Positions 27,373 to 36,315 of a stretch of DNA of 64,000 nucleotides are shown in pieces. The translations under genes and the position numbers were made by a program. The stretch is from assembly GCA_000383115.1 (NCBI GenBank), contig KB910521.1, positions 8,789 through 72,788 on the forward strand, read 5' to 3'. The notes under the pieces are model-generated. The model did no database searches and was not told the DNA's origin. It was given only the letters and a program-made list of their open reading frames with translations. The stretch is from an alpha proteobacterium SCGC AAA015-N04 (GTDB lineage Bacteria; Pseudomonadota; Alphaproteobacteria; Puniceispirillales; Marisalimonadaceae). Numbering within the stretch: the stretch's first letter is position 1; every line of letters begins with the position of its first letter.

Positions 27373-27399
27373 ATTATGATTTATTTTAATAATCATAAT
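27373..27399 (+). promoter_or_regulatory. Leader stem-loop ahead of rplU
   Basis: Perfect 9-base arms ATTATGATT (27373-27381) and AATCATAAT (27391-27399) around a 9-base loop lie in the predicted rplU leader. The position suits an autoregulatory ribosomal-protein leader, but the stem is AT-rich and no protein-binding motif is recognisable. Confidence 0.45.
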
Positions 27400-27423
27400 A
27401 TTAACTAATTATCGGATTATAAA

Positions 27424-27975
27424 ATGTATGCAGTTGTTAAAACCGGTGGAAAACAATATCGTGTTCAAAAAGAAGACGTGGTTTTAGTTGAAAAACTTAA
27501 CGCTAACGATGGTGATCAGCTAGTGCTTAGTGATGTATTAATGATAGGTGATGGCAAAAAAGTAACACTTGGAACTCCACTTGTTAATGATGCTGCCGTA
27601 ATGGCACAAGTTATTAAACAAACTCGTGGACCAAAAATTACAATGATATATAAGCGAAGAAGAAAGAATAGTAGAAGAAAACAAGGACATAAACAAGATC
27701 TAACACTTCTTAAAATAGTTGATATAGCTGAAACTGGTGGATCTAAGTTATCTCCAAAAAAAGTTGCCACTAAAACAAAAGAAAAAAAGAATAAAGTTGA
27801 GATTAAACCAAAAACCGAAACTCAGTCAAAAGTAGTTGAAGAAAAAGTTAAAACTAAGTCTACTCCAAGTAAGACAACTGAAACAAAGACAAAATCAGCT
27901 TCTACTAAACCTGAAATAAAAACTAAAACAAAAAATTCTACTAAAACAAAAAAAATAAGTACTAAAAAATCGTAA
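27424..27975 (+). CDS. rplU: Ribosomal protein bL21 with lysine-rich C-terminal tail
   Basis: Large-subunit protein bL21. Residues 1-103 are a full-length L21 (MYAVVKTGGKQYRV start, GDGKKVTLGTP, and the RRKNSRRKQGHKQDLT rRNA-binding segment near 77). Residues about 105-183 add a low-complexity tail made almost wholly of Lys, Thr, Ser, Glu and Pro, nearly doubling the usual length of about 103. The tail is in frame and not a fusion to a recognisable domain. It may contact rRNA nonspecifically or be dispensable. First gene of the rplU-rpmA unit, behind a strong promoter. Confidence 0.96.
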   Translation: MYAVVKTGGKQYRVQKEDVVLVEKLNANDGDQLVLSDVLMIGDGKKVTLGTPLVNDAAVMAQVIKQTRGPKITMIYKRRRKNSRRKQGHKQDLTLLKIVDIAETGGSKLSPKKVATKTKEKKNKVEIKPKTETQSKVVEEKVKTKSTPSKTTETKTKSASTKPEIKTKTKNSTKTKKISTKKS

Positions 27976-27986
27976 AGGATTAACAA

Positions 27987-28256
27987 ATGGCACATAAAAA
28001 AGCAGGCGGTAGTTCTAGAAACGGTAGAGATTCAGCTGGAAGAAGATTAGGTGTTAAAAAATTTGGGAGCGAAGCAGTCGTTGCCGGTAACATAATAATA
28101 AGACAACGTGGAACAAAATATCACCCAGGATCAAACGTTGGAATGGGTAAAGATCATACGATTTTTTCACTCATAGATGGTCATGTTAAGTTTAAAGAAC
28201 ATAAAGGTAAAAAAATGTTTGTTTCTGTTGAACCAATCAAACAAGCAGCTGAATAA
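27987..28256 (+). CDS. rpmA: Ribosomal protein bL27
   Basis: Large-subunit protein bL27, 89 residues, normal length. The N-terminus [18 protein letters not shown] is the conserved flexible arm that reaches the peptidyl-transferase centre; no N-terminal cleavage extension is present. [18 protein letters not shown] follows near residue 38. It starts 11 bases after rplU, with AAAGGA as ribosome site. A hairpin with T-run follows. Confidence 0.97.
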   Translation: MAHKKAGGSSRNGRDSAGRRLGVKKFGSEAVVAGNIIIRQRGTKYHPGSNVGMGKDHTIFSLIDGHVKFKEHKGKKMFVSVEPIKQAAE

Positions 28257-28279
28257 TAAAACCTAATTATATGAACTCT

Positions 28280-28308
28280 GGTATAGCTTTATTAGCTATT
28301 CCTTTTTT
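28280..28308 (+). terminator. Terminator after rpmA
   Basis: Arms 28280-28288 and 28294-28302 (core ATAGCT/AGCTAT plus a GG/CC clamp, one T-T mismatch) are followed by six T (28303-28308). It fits a rho-independent terminator between rpmA and obgE. Confidence 0.65.
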
Positions 28309-28353
28309 ATTTAAACTCTTTTCAACCAGAATACTATATATTAGGGTTTTATT

Positions 28354-29397
28354 ATGAAGTTTTTAGATCAAGCTAAAATCTATATAGCTAGTGGGCATGG
28401 TGGACCTGGATCTATTTCTTTTAGAAGAGAAGCACATGTTCCTTTTGGTGGGCCAGACGGTGGCAATGGTGGCCGAGGAGGCGATGTTATTGCACTGTGT
28501 TCAGATGGACTTAATACACTAATAGACTTTCGTTATCAACAACATTTCAAAGCCAAACCTGGAGAAGGTGGAAAAGGAAGAGATAGAAGTGGAATAGGAG
28601 GCAAAGATATTATTCTTAGACTTCCCATTGGAACACAGATATTAGATGAAACAAATAATTTTATATTAGCTGATATGACAGAAATTGGGCAAAAAATTGT
28701 TTTGGCTAAGGGAGGTGAAGGGGGTAAAGGTAATGCTTTTTTTAAAACTTCTGTAAATCAAGCACCAAGAAAAGCACAAACTGGAGGACCATTAGAAGAA
28801 AAATGGATTTGGCTTCGACTAAAATTAATAGCAGATATAGGCTTAATTGGACTACCAAATGCAGGTAAAAGTACATTACTTTCTAGAATTACAGCCGCCA
28901 AACCTAAAATAGCCGACTACCCCTTTACAACACTTCACCCAAATCTTGGGGTAGTAAACCAAGATAATATGGAATTTGTAATAGCGGATATTCCTGGATT
29001 AATAGAGGGTGCTCATGAAGGATCTGGTTTAGGTCATAGATTTTTAGGTCATGTTGAACGTTGCCAAGGATTATTGCATCTAATAGACGTTACATCCAAA
29101 GATATTAAAAAGGATTACCTAACGATTATTCATGAAATTAAAGCATATGATAGTAATTTATCGAAAAAAAAACAGATATTGGTTTTAACAAAATGCGATG
29201 CTGTTGAAGATAGAAAAGTTAAATCTGCGAAAGAAATTTTAAAAAAACTCAATGTAGATAATGTTATTAATATTTCTTCAGTTTCGGGAGAAAATATTAC
29301 TTACCTGATTAGAGAGTTACAAAACTTTATATTAAGGATGAAAAATAAAGAAAATAGTAAAGATCAAAGAAAAAAAATTATATCTTGGTCTCCATAA
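28354..29397 (+). CDS. obgE: Obg/CgtA ribosome-associated GTPase
   Basis: Essential GTPase of 50S assembly, 347 residues. The glycine-rich Obg fold covers about residues 1-158 (GGPGSISFRREAHVPFGGPDGG, GGEGGKGNAFF). The G domain has G1 GLPNAGKST near 166, G3 DIPGLIEGAHEG near 212 and G4 LTKCD near 284. The short C-terminal tail is charged and lacks a recognised extra domain. It sits in the conserved rplU-rpmA-obgE-proB order. Confidence 0.97.
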   Translation: MKFLDQAKIYIASGHGGPGSISFRREAHVPFGGPDGGNGGRGGDVIALCSDGLNTLIDFRYQQHFKAKPGEGGKGRDRSGIGGKDIILRLPIGTQILDETNNFILADMTEIGQKIVLAKGGEGGKGNAFFKTSVNQAPRKAQTGGPLEEKWIWLRLKLIADIGLIGLPNAGKSTLLSRITAAKPKIADYPFTTLHPNLGVVNQDNMEFVIADIPGLIEGAHEGSGLGHRFLGHVERCQGLLHLIDVTSKDIKKDYLTIIHEIKAYDSNLSKKKQILVLTKCDAVEDRKVKSAKEILKKLNVDNVINISSVSGENITYLIRELQNFILRMKNKENSKDQRKKIISWSP

Positions 29398-29409
29398 AGA
29401 ATAACACAA

Positions 29410-30537
29410 ATGAAAAAAGAAAATTTAATAAAAAATTCAAAAAGAATTGTAATAAAAATAGGCTCCTCACTTTTGATAGACAAAAATGAGGATAGTCTTA
29501 AAAGTAAGTGGTTAAGGTCTTTAGCTCAAGAAATTTATCAACTTATTAAACAAAAAAAAGAAATTATAATCGTTTCCTCAGGATCAATCGCACTTGGTCA
29601 AAAACAACTTAAACTAAAAGGCAATTTGTCTTTAGACGAAAAACAAGCCGCTGCTGCAACAGGTCAGGTTAGCCTTGCTCATGCTTGGAAAGAGATTATG
29701 GAAAAATTCGGCATCAATATAGCACAAATTTTACTTGCACCTGACGATACAGAGACAAGAAGAAAACATCTAAATGCAAGAGCAACTTTATTAAAACTTA
29801 CAGAATTACAAGTAATTCCTGTAATTAATGAAAACGATACTGTTTCTACTGAAGAGATTAGATTTGGAGACAATGACAGGCTAGCAGCAAGAGTTGCACA
29901 AATGTGTAGCGCAGATTTACTTATATTACTATCAGATATAAATGGTCTTTATTCTTCTGATCCCAATAAGAATAAGGGTACAGTCTTTATAGAAAAAATT
30001 CCTGAAATTACTGATGAAATTGAAAGAATGGCAGGCCCACCAATCACAAGCATGTCATCTGGGGGTATGGTTACCAAAATCGCTGCTGCTAAAATAGCTA
30101 CCAAAGCAGGTTGTCATATGATCATTTGCAATGGACATTTTAATAGTCCTTTATCAAAATTAGAAATTGATGGAGCACAATTTAGTTGGTTTAGTGCGAT
30201 CGAAAAACCATTAAACTCAAGAAAACAATGGATTTCTGGTGCATTGCAAGTTAAAGGGAAAATAACTATAGACAAGGGTGCGGCCGAGGCTATGAAAAAA
30301 GGTTTTTCTATGTTGTCTGCTGGTATAATTAGTACAGAAGGCAACTATGAAAAAGGTGATTTGATACAAATAGTAGATGAACAACAAAACTTTGTTGGAA
30401 AAGGCTTAATACACTTTAATAATTCTGAAGTAGATTTAATTAAAGGATCAAAAAGTAATGATATTGAAACTATCTTAGGCTACAGAGGTAAGGACGAAGT
30501 GGTTCACAGGGATGACCTAGTATTAGAAAAAAAATAA
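29410..30537 (+). CDS. proB: Glutamate 5-kinase
   Basis: Catalyses the first step of proline synthesis, L-glutamate plus ATP to glutamyl 5-phosphate. 375 residues: amino-acid kinase domain (about 8-260; KRIVIKIGSSLL, VSSGSIALGQ, NENDTVSTEEIRFGDND) and a C-terminal PUA domain (about 280-365). In E. coli the kinase is feedback-inhibited by proline. It lies 12 bases after obgE and 12 bases before proA. Confidence 0.96.
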   Translation: MKKENLIKNSKRIVIKIGSSLLIDKNEDSLKSKWLRSLAQEIYQLIKQKKEIIIVSSGSIALGQKQLKLKGNLSLDEKQAAAATGQVSLAHAWKEIMEKFGINIAQILLAPDDTETRRKHLNARATLLKLTELQVIPVINENDTVSTEEIRFGDNDRLAARVAQMCSADLLILLSDINGLYSSDPNKNKGTVFIEKIPEITDEIERMAGPPITSMSSGGMVTKIAAAKIATKAGCHMIICNGHFNSPLSKLEIDGAQFSWFSAIEKPLNSRKQWISGALQVKGKITIDKGAAEAMKKGFSMLSAGIISTEGNYEKGDLIQIVDEQQNFVGKGLIHFNNSEVDLIKGSKSNDIETILGYRGKDEVVHRDDLVLEKK

Positions 30538-30549
30538 GAGTTAAAAAAA

Positions 30550-31815
30550 ATGAGTGACAGCAATATTTTTGAATATATTAAAAACATGAGCAAAAAATCA
30601 AAAGAAGCTTTTGATGTAATCTCTAGAAGCAGTTCAAAAGATAGAAATTTAGCGATATTAAATACATCTAAAATTATAAAACAAGAACAAGAAGAGATCC
30701 TTAAAGCAAATAAATTTGATATTGAAAATGCTAAAAAAAAGCAACTTAACAACGCTTTTGTTGATAGGCTTTTTCTGAACAATAAAAGAATTGATAATAT
30801 TGTCGAGGGTTTGAAGCAAATTTCAGAAATGAGTGATCCAATTGGTGTTGAGTTATCAAAGTGGACACAACCGAATGGTTTGAATATTTCAAGAGTTTCA
30901 GTTCCATTGGGCATAATTGGCATTATTTACGAATCGAGACCTAATGTAACTATTGATGCTGGTAGCCTATGCATTAAATCTGGTAACACAGCAATACTTA
31001 GAAGTGGATCTGACTCGATTAATTCCTCTAGAATATTAGCTAAATGCATGCAAAAAGGCCTAGAAAGTGCCAATTTACCAAGTAACACTGTACAATTAGT
31101 TGAAAATACCGATAGAGAGGCTGTTACAGCGATGCTTACATCAACTGGAGAAATTGACATAATCATACCTCGTGGAGGGAAATCTCTTGTCAAAAAAATA
31201 CAAGATGAAGCAAGAGTTCCTGTCTTCGCTCACTTGGAGGGAATATGCCATATTTATGTAGATAAAGATGCAGATATTAACAAAGCAATAAAAATCATTG
31301 TAAACGCAAAAATGAGAAGAACAGGGATATGTGGTGCCTTAGAAACTTTACTTGTAGATAGAGATATCTCTGAAAAAGCAGTACCAATCATAGTTAAAAA
31401 GTTAATTGAATCAGGATGTCATATTAGAGGAGATATTGAAACGAAAGAAATTGTAAATGAAATCGAATTAGCATCTGAAAAAGACTGGCATACTGAATAT
31501 CTTGACGCTGTTTTATCCATAAAGTTAGTTAATGGAGTATCGGGGGCTATAGATCACATTAGTAAATATTCATCCAACCATACAGAATCTATAATTACTG
31601 AAAATATCAGTGTAGCTGAGACTTTTCTAATTAATGTTGATAGCGCAATTGTTATGCATAACACTTCAACTCAATTTGCTGATGGAGGAGAGTTTGGTAT
31701 GGGTGCAGAAATAGGAATATCTACAGGCAGAATACATGCTAGAGGTCCAGTAGGAGCTGCTCAGTTAACTAGTTTTAAATACGTCGTTAGAGGAAATGAC
31801 CAAATACGTGAGTAA
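30550..31815 (+). CDS. proA: Glutamate-5-semialdehyde dehydrogenase
   Basis: NADPH-dependent reductase of glutamyl phosphate to glutamate 5-semialdehyde, the second proline-synthesis step; 421 residues. It has the aldehyde-dehydrogenase fold, with the catalytic cysteine in RRTGICGALETLL (Cys 261) and YESRPNVTIDAG near 127. Its end overlaps the GTG from which nadD probably starts by 8 bases, so the two are translationally linked. Confidence 0.96.
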   Translation: MSDSNIFEYIKNMSKKSKEAFDVISRSSSKDRNLAILNTSKIIKQEQEEILKANKFDIENAKKKQLNNAFVDRLFLNNKRIDNIVEGLKQISEMSDPIGVELSKWTQPNGLNISRVSVPLGIIGIIYESRPNVTIDAGSLCIKSGNTAILRSGSDSINSSRILAKCMQKGLESANLPSNTVQLVENTDREAVTAMLTSTGEIDIIIPRGGKSLVKKIQDEARVPVFAHLEGICHIYVDKDADINKAIKIIVNAKMRRTGICGALETLLVDRDISEKAVPIIVKKLIESGCHIRGDIETKEIVNEIELASEKDWHTEYLDAVLSIKLVNGVSGAIDHISKYSSNHTESIITENISVAETFLINVDSAIVMHNTSTQFADGGEFGMGAEIGISTGRIHARGPVGAAQLTSFKYVVRGNDQIRE

Positions 31816-32486
31816 AGATCTAAAAGTCAATTTTAAAAATAATATACCAATATTTTATTCTTATTCTAGAAAAAGAAAAATTGGCATTTTGGGGGGGGTC
31901 ATTTAATCCAGCACATGTTGGACATATTCATATCACTAATACAGCACTTATAAAGCTTGGACTAGATGAGATTTGGTGGCTAGTAGCACCTCAAAATAGA
32001 TTAAAATCCTCTTTAGATATGAAGCATTTTGAAAAAAGACTGAGTTATGCTAGATTATTAACAGAAAATATTTCTTATATAAAAGTCTTGGATCTTGAAC
32101 AAAAAAATCAGCTATATGCCTCATATAAAACAGTTAATTTTTTAAATCAAAGAACCCGAAAGGTAAAATTTATCTGGCTAATGGGAAGTGATATTTTAGA
32201 CAATTTTAATAAATGGCTTTATCCAAATATAATAGCTCAAAATATTCATTTAGCAGTCATTTCCAGACCAGGTTACAGTAATTCTATTTTAAACACCTCA
32301 AAAGTTCCATATCTTGGAAAAAAACTTAAAACACATAAAAGAAGAATTATATTTCATAAAAACAAACCGGTATGGGTTTTTTTAAATAATAAATTATTAT
32401 CTATCTCTTCATCAGATATAAGAAAAACAAAAAACTTACACTTAATGGAATTATATAATGCAAAAAACAAAAAGTTTATCCTCTAA
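31808..32486 (+). pseudogene. nadD: Nicotinate-nucleotide adenylyltransferase, frameshifted at G8
   Basis: NadD converts nicotinate mononucleotide to deamido-NAD and is normally essential. From a GTG at 31808 the frame reads RKRKIGILGG and then hits a stop just after a run of eight G (31891-31898). Removing one G continues as SFNPAHVGH, the nucleotidyl-transferase HxGH motif, and on to the ISSSDIR signature near the C-terminus (about 225 residues in all). An intact alternative begins at a TTG at 31881 (201 residues, AFWGGSFNP) but has no ribosome site and shortens the first strand. An essential gene is unlikely to be dead: base error, slippage or the short start must explain it. Confidence 0.85.
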
Positions 32487-32838
32487 AAAATTATTAAAAT
32501 TTACGTTAAAATCATTGGAAAATGACAAAGGAATAGATATTGTAAGTATTGATCTCATTGGAAGAAGTAGCATCGCAGATTATATGATAGTTGTAAGTGG
32601 AAATACTGCCAGACAAGTAACTGCAATGGCAGATAACCTAATTAAAAAATATAAAAAAATAGGCCTTCGCTTATCGTCTCCAGAGGGTATATCAAATGGA
32701 GATTGGGTTTTAATTGATGCTAATGATATTTTAGTCCACATTTTTCGACCAGAAGTAAGAGCTTTCTATAGCTTAGAAAAAATGTGGGTACAAAAGCAAG
32801 ATAATATAGCAAGTGATGCTATAAAAAAAATAAAATGA
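32458..32838 (+). CDS. rsfS: Ribosome silencing factor RsfS
   Basis: RsfS (DUF143) binds uL14 on the 50S subunit and blocks subunit joining in starvation. It is 126 residues with DIVSIDLIGRSSIADYMIVVSG near 22, GDWVLIDANDILVHIF near 80 and a conserved YSLEKMW near 100. The start at ATG 32458 overlaps the end of nadD by 29 bases. The nadD-rsfS-rlmH order is conserved in many bacteria. Confidence 0.93.
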   Translation: MQKTKSLSSKKLLKFTLKSLENDKGIDIVSIDLIGRSSIADYMIVVSGNTARQVTAMADNLIKKYKKIGLRLSSPEGISNGDWVLIDANDILVHIFRPEVRAFYSLEKMWVQKQDNIASDAIKKIK

Positions 32839-33284
32839 AATATAGAATTTCAACAATTGGTAAAATTAAAAGTAATGATGAAGATTTGATCACTAGAAAA
32901 TATCTTAAAAGAATTAAAAATATTGAATTAAAACAATATGAAGTTAAAACAAACGATAAAGAAAAAAAATTAGATGAAGAAGCTCATAAGTTAATTAATT
33001 CAACACCTAAAAATGGTAAATTGATCTTGCTAGATGAAGAAGGTGAAAATATATCTAGCTTAGATCTAGCAAAATTAATAATAAATTGGCGAAATGACAA
33101 TATTACAAGTGTAAATTTTGCAATTGGTGGTGCATTTGGAAACGGTGTAAAAATTAAAAAAACAGCAGATAAAATTATTGCTTTTGGTAAACTTACTTGG
33201 CCACATCAAATGGTGAAAATGATGATTGCTGAACAAATTTATAGAATAGAAACCATTATTCAAGGTCATCCTTACCATAAATAA
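32835..33284 (+). CDS. rlmH: 23S rRNA pseudouridine-1915 N3-methyltransferase
   Basis: SPOUT-class SAM methyltransferase acting on helix 69 of 23S rRNA. At 149 residues it is family-typical. LLDEEGENISS near 57, FAIGGAFGNG near 96 and the C-terminal KLTWPHQMVKMMIAEQIYR near 122-140 are the RlmH signatures; the chain ends in the conserved tyrosine region (HPYHK). It overlaps rsfS by 4 bases (ATGA). Confidence 0.95.
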   Translation: MKYRISTIGKIKSNDEDLITRKYLKRIKNIELKQYEVKTNDKEKKLDEEAHKLINSTPKNGKLILLDEEGENISSLDLAKLIINWRNDNITSVNFAIGGAFGNGVKIKKTADKIIAFGKLTWPHQMVKMMIAEQIYRIETIIQGHPYHK

Positions 33285-33307
33285 AATTTTCTTAATGGAT
33301 TTAATTG

Positions 33308-34840
33308 ATGAAATACAAACAAAAAAAAACAACAGTATTATGTATAATGGATGGCTGGGGAATAAATGAAAATTCTCAAAACAATGCTGTAGCATTAGCA
33401 AAAACCCCAAATGTTGATTTGTTAACCAAAACTTTTCCTTATTCAACCCTAGATGCTTCTGGTGAAGACGTTGGCTTGCCCACAGGTCAAGTAGGAAACT
33501 CTGAAGTCGGTCATATGAACCTTGGTTCTGGAAGGGTAGTACTACAAACCCTGCCAATGATTAATAAAGCTTTTGCCAACAATGAGATAGAAAAAAATAA
33601 AAATTTTCAAAATTTTTTATCAAATCATAATAGAAATAAGACTATACATCTACTCGGTTTGTGTAGTGATGGAGGTGTACATTCTCATTCAAATCATATG
33701 ATTGAAATGTCAAAACTTTTTGAAAAAAATAATTGTAAAACTTGCGTACATATTTTTTCGGATGGAAGGGATTGTTCTCCAAAACAGTTAGGTCAACATG
33801 TAAAAAAATTTGAAATGTTCCTCCCAAAAAATATTAAGGTAGTCTCACTTGTAGGTAGATACTACTCAATGGATAGAGATAATAGGTGGGAAAGAATTAA
33901 AAAGGCTTTTGATCTTATTGTATACGGAAAGTGTAAAAGAAAATTTTCTGACATATCTAAAGGATTAGAAGAAGCTTATAAAAACAACGAAACTGACGAA
34001 TTCATCTCCCCAACTCTGATTGGAGATTATAAAGGATTTGAAGATGGTGATAGCTTAATGATGGTAAACTTTAGAGCAGACAGAGTTAGAGAATTATTAA
34101 CTGCATTACTAGATCCTAAATTTAAAGAATTTAAAAAAGATTCTAATACTCCAATTTTGTCAAATAATCTTGGAATGATTAAATATTCAACAGAATTATC
34201 AAATTTCATGAATTCTATTTTTGTAAAAGAAAATATTACAGACACTCTTGGTGAGGTCATATCGAAAGCTAATTTAAAACAACTGAGATTAGCTGAAACA
34301 GAAAAATATCCACATGTCACTTTCTTTTTTAATGGAGGAGAGGAGACTGTTTATCCTGGTGAAACTAGGATAATGATACCCTCACCAAAAATACCTACTT
34401 ATGACTTAAAACCAGAAATGTCTGCAAAGAAAGTTGAAGCTAAACTAATAGCATCTATAAAAAATAGAACTTATGATCTAATTATAATAAATTTTGCAAA
34501 TCCTGACATGGTTGGTCATACAGGTGACTTAAAAGCAACAATTAGAGCAGTAGAAACTGTTGATAAAGCAATAGGGAATATAAAAAATACAATAATTAAG
34601 CATGATGGCGTTATGTTATTAACGGCAGACCATGGAAATTGTGAAATTATGTTTGATAACATAACGAATTTACCACATACATCTCATACATGTAATAAAG
34701 TTCCCTTGATACTTATTTCTAAAAATGAAGAATATACATTAAGGGATGGAAGATTAGCAGATATTGCACCAACAATTTTAGAACTAATCTCTATTAAGTC
34801 ACCTAAAAGCATGAATGGGAAATCACTTTTAGTTAAATAA
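33308..34840 (+). CDS. gpmI: 2,3-bisphosphoglycerate-independent phosphoglycerate mutase
   Basis: Interconverts 3- and 2-phosphoglycerate. At 510 residues it has the full iPGM architecture: an alkaline-phosphatase-like metal domain (LCIMDGWG at 11; DPDMVGHTGD-type and LLTADHGNCE segments near 400-440) split by the transferase domain. The catalytic serine is in GQVGNSEVGHMNLGSGR (Ser 65). The ATG at 33308 is preferred over the TTG three bases before it. In many alphaproteobacteria an envC-type gene follows; here ctpA follows directly. Confidence 0.96.
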   Translation: MKYKQKKTTVLCIMDGWGINENSQNNAVALAKTPNVDLLTKTFPYSTLDASGEDVGLPTGQVGNSEVGHMNLGSGRVVLQTLPMINKAFANNEIEKNKNFQNFLSNHNRNKTIHLLGLCSDGGVHSHSNHMIEMSKLFEKNNCKTCVHIFSDGRDCSPKQLGQHVKKFEMFLPKNIKVVSLVGRYYSMDRDNRWERIKKAFDLIVYGKCKRKFSDISKGLEEAYKNNETDEFISPTLIGDYKGFEDGDSLMMVNFRADRVRELLTALLDPKFKEFKKDSNTPILSNNLGMIKYSTELSNFMNSIFVKENITDTLGEVISKANLKQLRLAETEKYPHVTFFFNGGEETVYPGETRIMIPSPKIPTYDLKPEMSAKKVEAKLIASIKNRTYDLIIINFANPDMVGHTGDLKATIRAVETVDKAIGNIKNTIIKHDGVMLLTADHGNCEIMFDNITNLPHTSHTCNKVPLILISKNEEYTLRDGRLADIAPTILELISIKSPKSMNGKSLLVK

Positions 34841-34929
34841 AAAATAAAATTAGATTTTTCTATAGTTCTGGACTAAATATATTCTATGTTATTACAATAT
34901 GTTTTTAACTAAAATTAGGGCCTACTCAA

Positions 34930-36315
34930 ATGAATAAAAATATCTCTATCTATTATTACATTAATTATAAGATGAATATTTTTTTAGTATTTTTTTTGGT
35001 TTTTAATATTTGTATGATTGAGCATAATTTAGCTAGAGCAGAAAATCGTCAAGAAACGTACAAACAATTAAATCTTTTTGGTGATGTCTTTCAAAGAGTA
35101 CAGGAACAATATGTTGAAAAAGTTCCTGACAAGAAACTTATTGAAGCTGCAATTTCAGGAATGCTTCAATCTCTCGATCCACACTCCTCATATTTAAGTT
35201 CAGAATCATATAAAGATATGCAGGTAAAGACCAAAGGAAAATTTGGTGGCTTAGGTATCGAAATAACTATGGAAGATGGTTTGGTTAAGGTTGTTTCACC
35301 CATTGATGATACTCCTGCTGCAAAAGCAGGCATGAAGTCGGGTGATTTTATTGTTGGTATAAATGGAGAGTCAATTAGAGGACTTTCTATTAATGACGCT
35401 GTATCACAACTTCGAGGACCTGTTGGAAGCAAGATTATTATAACTGTTATTCGCGATAAAAAAGATCCTTTTGAAATAGAAATAATTAGAGACGTTATAA
35501 AAATAAGATCAGTTAGACATAACATCATTAAAAATATAGGGTATATTCGATTAACCACCTTTTCAGACACAACAACATCTGGTCTAGAAAAATCTGTAGA
35601 TAAAATTAAAGAGGAACTTGGAGACAAGTTTGAGGGACTCATATTAGATTTAAGAAATAATCCAGGAGGCCTTTTAAATCAATCGATTTCAGTAACTGAC
35701 TCTTTCTTAAACCAAGGAGAAATTGTATCGACACAAGGAAGAAAAGATGATGATACTTCAAGAGTTTTTGCAAAAAAAGGTGATATAATTAATGGAAGAC
35801 CAATGATAGTACTTATCAATAGTGGATCAGCATCTGCTAGCGAGATTGTGGCAGGAGCACTTAAAGATCATTCAAGAGCAATTATATTGGGTACTCGCAG
35901 TTTTGGTAAAGGATCGGTTCAATCTATAATTCCTTTAGCTGGAAATGGTGCGATGAGACTTACTACCGCAAGATATTATACACCTAGTGGGTTGTCAATA
36001 CAAGCTAAAGGTATTGAGCCCGACATTATTGTAGAAGCTGGTATAACAGAATTGACCAAGGAAATAGCAGAGAATAGGCGAGAAGAAAATTTAAGAGGAG
36101 CCTTGGACAAAAAAGAACAAGAGAGAAAAAAAGATAGTGCTGATAGAGAAAAATTAACTCCAGTTGAAAAACTCTTACAAGATAATCAAATATCTAGAGC
36201 AGTGGATCTTATTAGAGGAATAAGTTTGTTTAGTAAAAGTAACAAAGTAACATCGTCAGCTATAAGAAAAAAAACATCGACACTTTTTAAGCAATCTAGC
36301 AGTGTTAGCAATTGA
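34930..36315 (+). CDS. ctpA: C-terminal processing protease (S41, CtpA)
   Basis: Periplasmic serine protease, 461 residues. A hydrophobic N-terminal anchor or signal (about 15-35) is followed by a PDZ domain (about 105-185) and the S41 catalytic domain. The nucleophile is the serine of GSASASEIVAGA (about 302) and the general-base lysine is in GTRSFGKGSVQ (about 327). The C-terminal 80 residues are charged and probably coiled. The TGA stop overlaps the TTG start of rppH. Likely roles are processing of envelope proteins or murein hydrolases. Confidence 0.94.
   Translation: MNKNISIYYYINYKMNIFLVFFLVFNICMIEHNLARAENRQETYKQLNLFGDVFQRVQEQYVEKVPDKKLIEAAISGMLQSLDPHSSYLSSESYKDMQVKTKGKFGGLGIEITMEDGLVKVVSPIDDTPAAKAGMKSGDFIVGINGESIRGLSINDAVSQLRGPVGSKIIITVIRDKKDPFEIEIIRDVIKIRSVRHNIIKNIGYIRLTTFSDTTTSGLEKSVDKIKEELGDKFEGLILDLRNNPGGLLNQSISVTDSFLNQGEIVSTQGRKDDDTSRVFAKKGDIINGRPMIVLINSGSASASEIVAGALKDHSRAIILGTRSFGKGSVQSIIPLAGNGAMRLTTARYYTPSGLSIQAKGIEPDIIVEAGITELTKEIAENRREENLRGALDKKEQERKKDSADREKLTPVEKLLQDNQISRAVDLIRGISLFSKSNKVTSSAIRKKTSTLFKQSSSVSN

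Noticed and set aside
28271-28357. Short ORF of 28 codons between rpmA and obgE overlapping the obgE ATG
   Set aside because: It has no ribosome site, runs through the rpmA terminator hairpin and T-run, and its hydrophobic composition is explained by the T-rich tract.
35166-35642. Minus-strand ORF of 158 codons opposite ctpA
   Set aside because: Covers the PDZ and catalytic region of an intact protease; low-complexity Ser/Ile-rich product.
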